Source of the DNA: UBA2882 sp045542735
GTDB lineage: Bacteria > Bacillota > Clostridia > Lachnospirales > Lachnospiraceae
Direction of reading: 5' to 3'
Assembly: GCA_045542735.1 (NCBI GenBank)
Contig: JAZQLQ010000002.1
Span: 1-6,978, forward strand
Length of the DNA: 6,978 bases
The translations under genes were made by a program, and so were the position numbers. Of this stretch, positions 6,000 through 6,978 are shown piece by piece. The notes under the pieces were generated by a model that was given only the letters and a program-made list of their open reading frames with translations, was not told the DNA's origin and made no database searches. How positions within the stretch are numbered: the stretch's first letter is position 1; each line of letters opens with the position of its first letter.

Positions 6000-6809
6000 T
6001 CACTGCTTTAACTCTTCTTTCATCAGAAAATCGTAAACTCTCCGGTTAAAATCCTTCGCCTCTTCATAGGCAGCATGCCCTAAATCCTCATACATATAAA
6101 TCTCACAGCCAAGTTTCTCTGCAATTTCCACAGATGCCTGTCCTGTGGTAACTTTGTCCCGACTTCCGCCAAGCACCAGTATGGGGCACTTGATTTGCTC
6201 CAACTCTTCATATGCATTACAGGTAAGGTTGGCTTTCGCCAATGTAATAAAACGCTCCTTATCCTTTGGCTTTTGCACCGCTGTCAGAAGGGGCATAAAA
6301 GGTTTGTAGCGCTTCACATACGCATCCGAGTACATTTTAACCGCCATATCCAAAACCAATTCCTTGTACTGCTCCTGCCTTGTCATCTCAATCCAGCTGC
6401 TTATAACCTCTTTTACCACATCATTGTTCCGTGAAAGCGTTACCGCAAGCACCATTCTATGTATCAAATCCGGCCTATCAATGGCAAGGTACTGTCCAAT
6501 CATTCCGCCCTGGGAGACCGCAAACACATCTGCATTCACTAATCCCAAAGCATCCATAGCCTCTGCAATGTCTACCGCCAGTTCCCGGACTGTAATGCTA
6601 TCATACACTTCCGTTCTCCTGTCAAAAAGATATACTGTATAATCCTTGGCAAAGATACGATACATATAAGCCAAGGAATTCGCTGCACCTTTGATTCCGT
6701 TGGTATTAAGACCTTGAATCATAATCAAAGACTTGGTACCTTTGCCGAAGGTTATGTAATTGATTTGTTTGTTGTTTAAAGTAAGTTTTAATTCTTTGGC
6801 GTTGTACAT
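6000..6809 (-). CDS. Alpha/beta fold hydrolase, 269 aa
   Basis: A soluble alpha/beta hydrolase with no signal peptide, so probably cytoplasmic. The oxyanion-hole region is QGLNTNG (32-38). The nucleophile elbow is AVSQGG with S99, a variant of GxSxG in which the first glycine is alanine. The acid is probably D218 in GGSRDKV and the base H245 in EDLGHAAYEE. The region about 125-195 is a helical cap that would set substrate choice. Length and order fit the common esterase/peptidase/acyltransferase branch, but the substrate cannot be named. The frame runs up to a TTG at 6824, but TTGGGAG there is the ribosome binding site, 8 nt before the ATG at 6809, which is the better start. The gene precedes the sensor kinase by 76 nt with no clear terminator or convincing promoter between, so co-transcription is possible. 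Confidence 0.88.
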   Translation of the reverse strand: MYNAKELKLTLNNKQINYITFGKGTKSLIMIQGLNTNGIKGAANSLAYMYRIFAKDYTVYLFDRRTEVYDSITVRELAVDIAEAMDALGLVNADVFAVSQGGMIGQYLAIDRPDLIHRMVLAVTLSRNNDVVKEVISSWIEMTRQEQYKELVLDMAVKMYSDAYVKRYKPFMPLLTAVQKPKDKERFITLAKANLTCNAYEELEQIKCPILVLGGSRDKVTTGQASVEIAEKLGCEIYMYEDLGHAAYEEAKDFNRRVYDFLMKEELKQ

Positions 6810-6876
6810 AAAAAATTCTCCCAACCAAAAGTAACGCGAATATCTTTATTCTTTTCTACCTTTGAGCCAATCTTTT

Positions 6877-6978
6877 TTACAATAATTTCCTCATACGGAT
6901 TGCTTTCCATCCATTAGGGCGTTCTTCTATCCCCTCTTCAACAAATCCGCATTTTTGATAACATCTGTGTGCCGCAAA
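6877..6978 (-). CDS. C-terminal fragment of a GNAT-type N-acetyltransferase (partial, cut by window edge)
   Basis: The last 33 codons of a gene entering from the right edge read FAAHRCYQKCGFVEEG, continue IEERPNGWKAIRMRKLL and end in TAA. The pattern of Ala-His-Arg, Tyr-x-Lys-x-Gly-Phe and a final hydrophobic strand is typical of the end of the GNAT acetyltransferase fold, where helix 4 and the last strands follow the acetyl-CoA site. The acceptor substrate cannot be inferred from this fragment. The gene ends 67 nt before the hydrolase start, with no visible terminator between them. Confidence 0.7.
   Translation of the reverse strand, partial: FAAHRCYQKCGFVEEGIEERPNGWKAIRMRKLL

Noticed and set aside
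6807..6824. TTG start at 6824 for the alpha/beta hydrolase
   Set aside because: TTGGGAG is the ribosome binding site for the ATG at 6809; starting at TTG would leave the gene without one.
6810..6876. Promoter for the alpha/beta hydrolase (TTGGCT near the GNAT stop)
   Set aside because: The best -10 candidates at 16-18 bp match at most three of six consensus bases.

Overview
The window looks like a chromosomal segment from a low-to-moderate GC Gram-positive bacterium of the class Clostridia, most likely Lachnospiraceae. The grounds are AT-rich intergenic DNA, strong GGAGG-type ribosome binding sites 6-8 nt before the starts, and the gene families present (7TM-sensor hybrid histidine kinase, CPBP and YhfC membrane proteases, a MerR regulator with a C-terminal zinc ribbon). 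The taxon is an inference from style; no marker gene is present. Every gene I can support lies on the minus strand, so transcription runs from the right end to the left end.

In order of transcription: the C-terminal end of a GNAT-type acetyltransferase (6978 to 6877, cut by the window edge); an alpha/beta hydrolase (6809 to 6000); a large hybrid sensor histidine kinase with an extracytoplasmic domain, a 7TM sensor region, a kinase core and a C-terminal receiver (5923 to 3584); a 102-bp intergenic region holding a MerR-type promoter with a 19-bp spacer and a centred dyad; a MerR regulator with two membrane helices and a zinc ribbon (3481 to 2750); a CPBP intramembrane protease (2746 to 1859); a 73-aa two-helix membrane protein (1825 to 1604) overlapping a YbjQ/UPF0145 protein (1623 to 1309); a YhfC-family membrane protease (1231 to 389); a 74-aa two-helix membrane protein (327 to 103) with its own likely sigma-A promoter; and an intrinsic terminator (64 to 21).

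The most coherent unit is merR, CPBP protease, small membrane protein and YbjQ protein, possibly extended to YhfC and the last small protein by read-through to the terminator. The regulator and the CPBP protease are separated by 3 nt, and the protease's ribosome binding site lies in the last codons of merR. A regulator that appears membrane-anchored, made with a membrane protease, under a promoter with the geometry of MerR activation, suggests an envelope- or metal-responsive circuit in which the protease could act on the regulator or on envelope proteins. That functional link is inference. The kinase has no separate DNA-binding response regulator in the window, so its output is unknown.

No tRNA, rRNA, CRISPR array, insertion sequence or phage gene was seen. 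No gene-free stretch is longer than about 105 bp.
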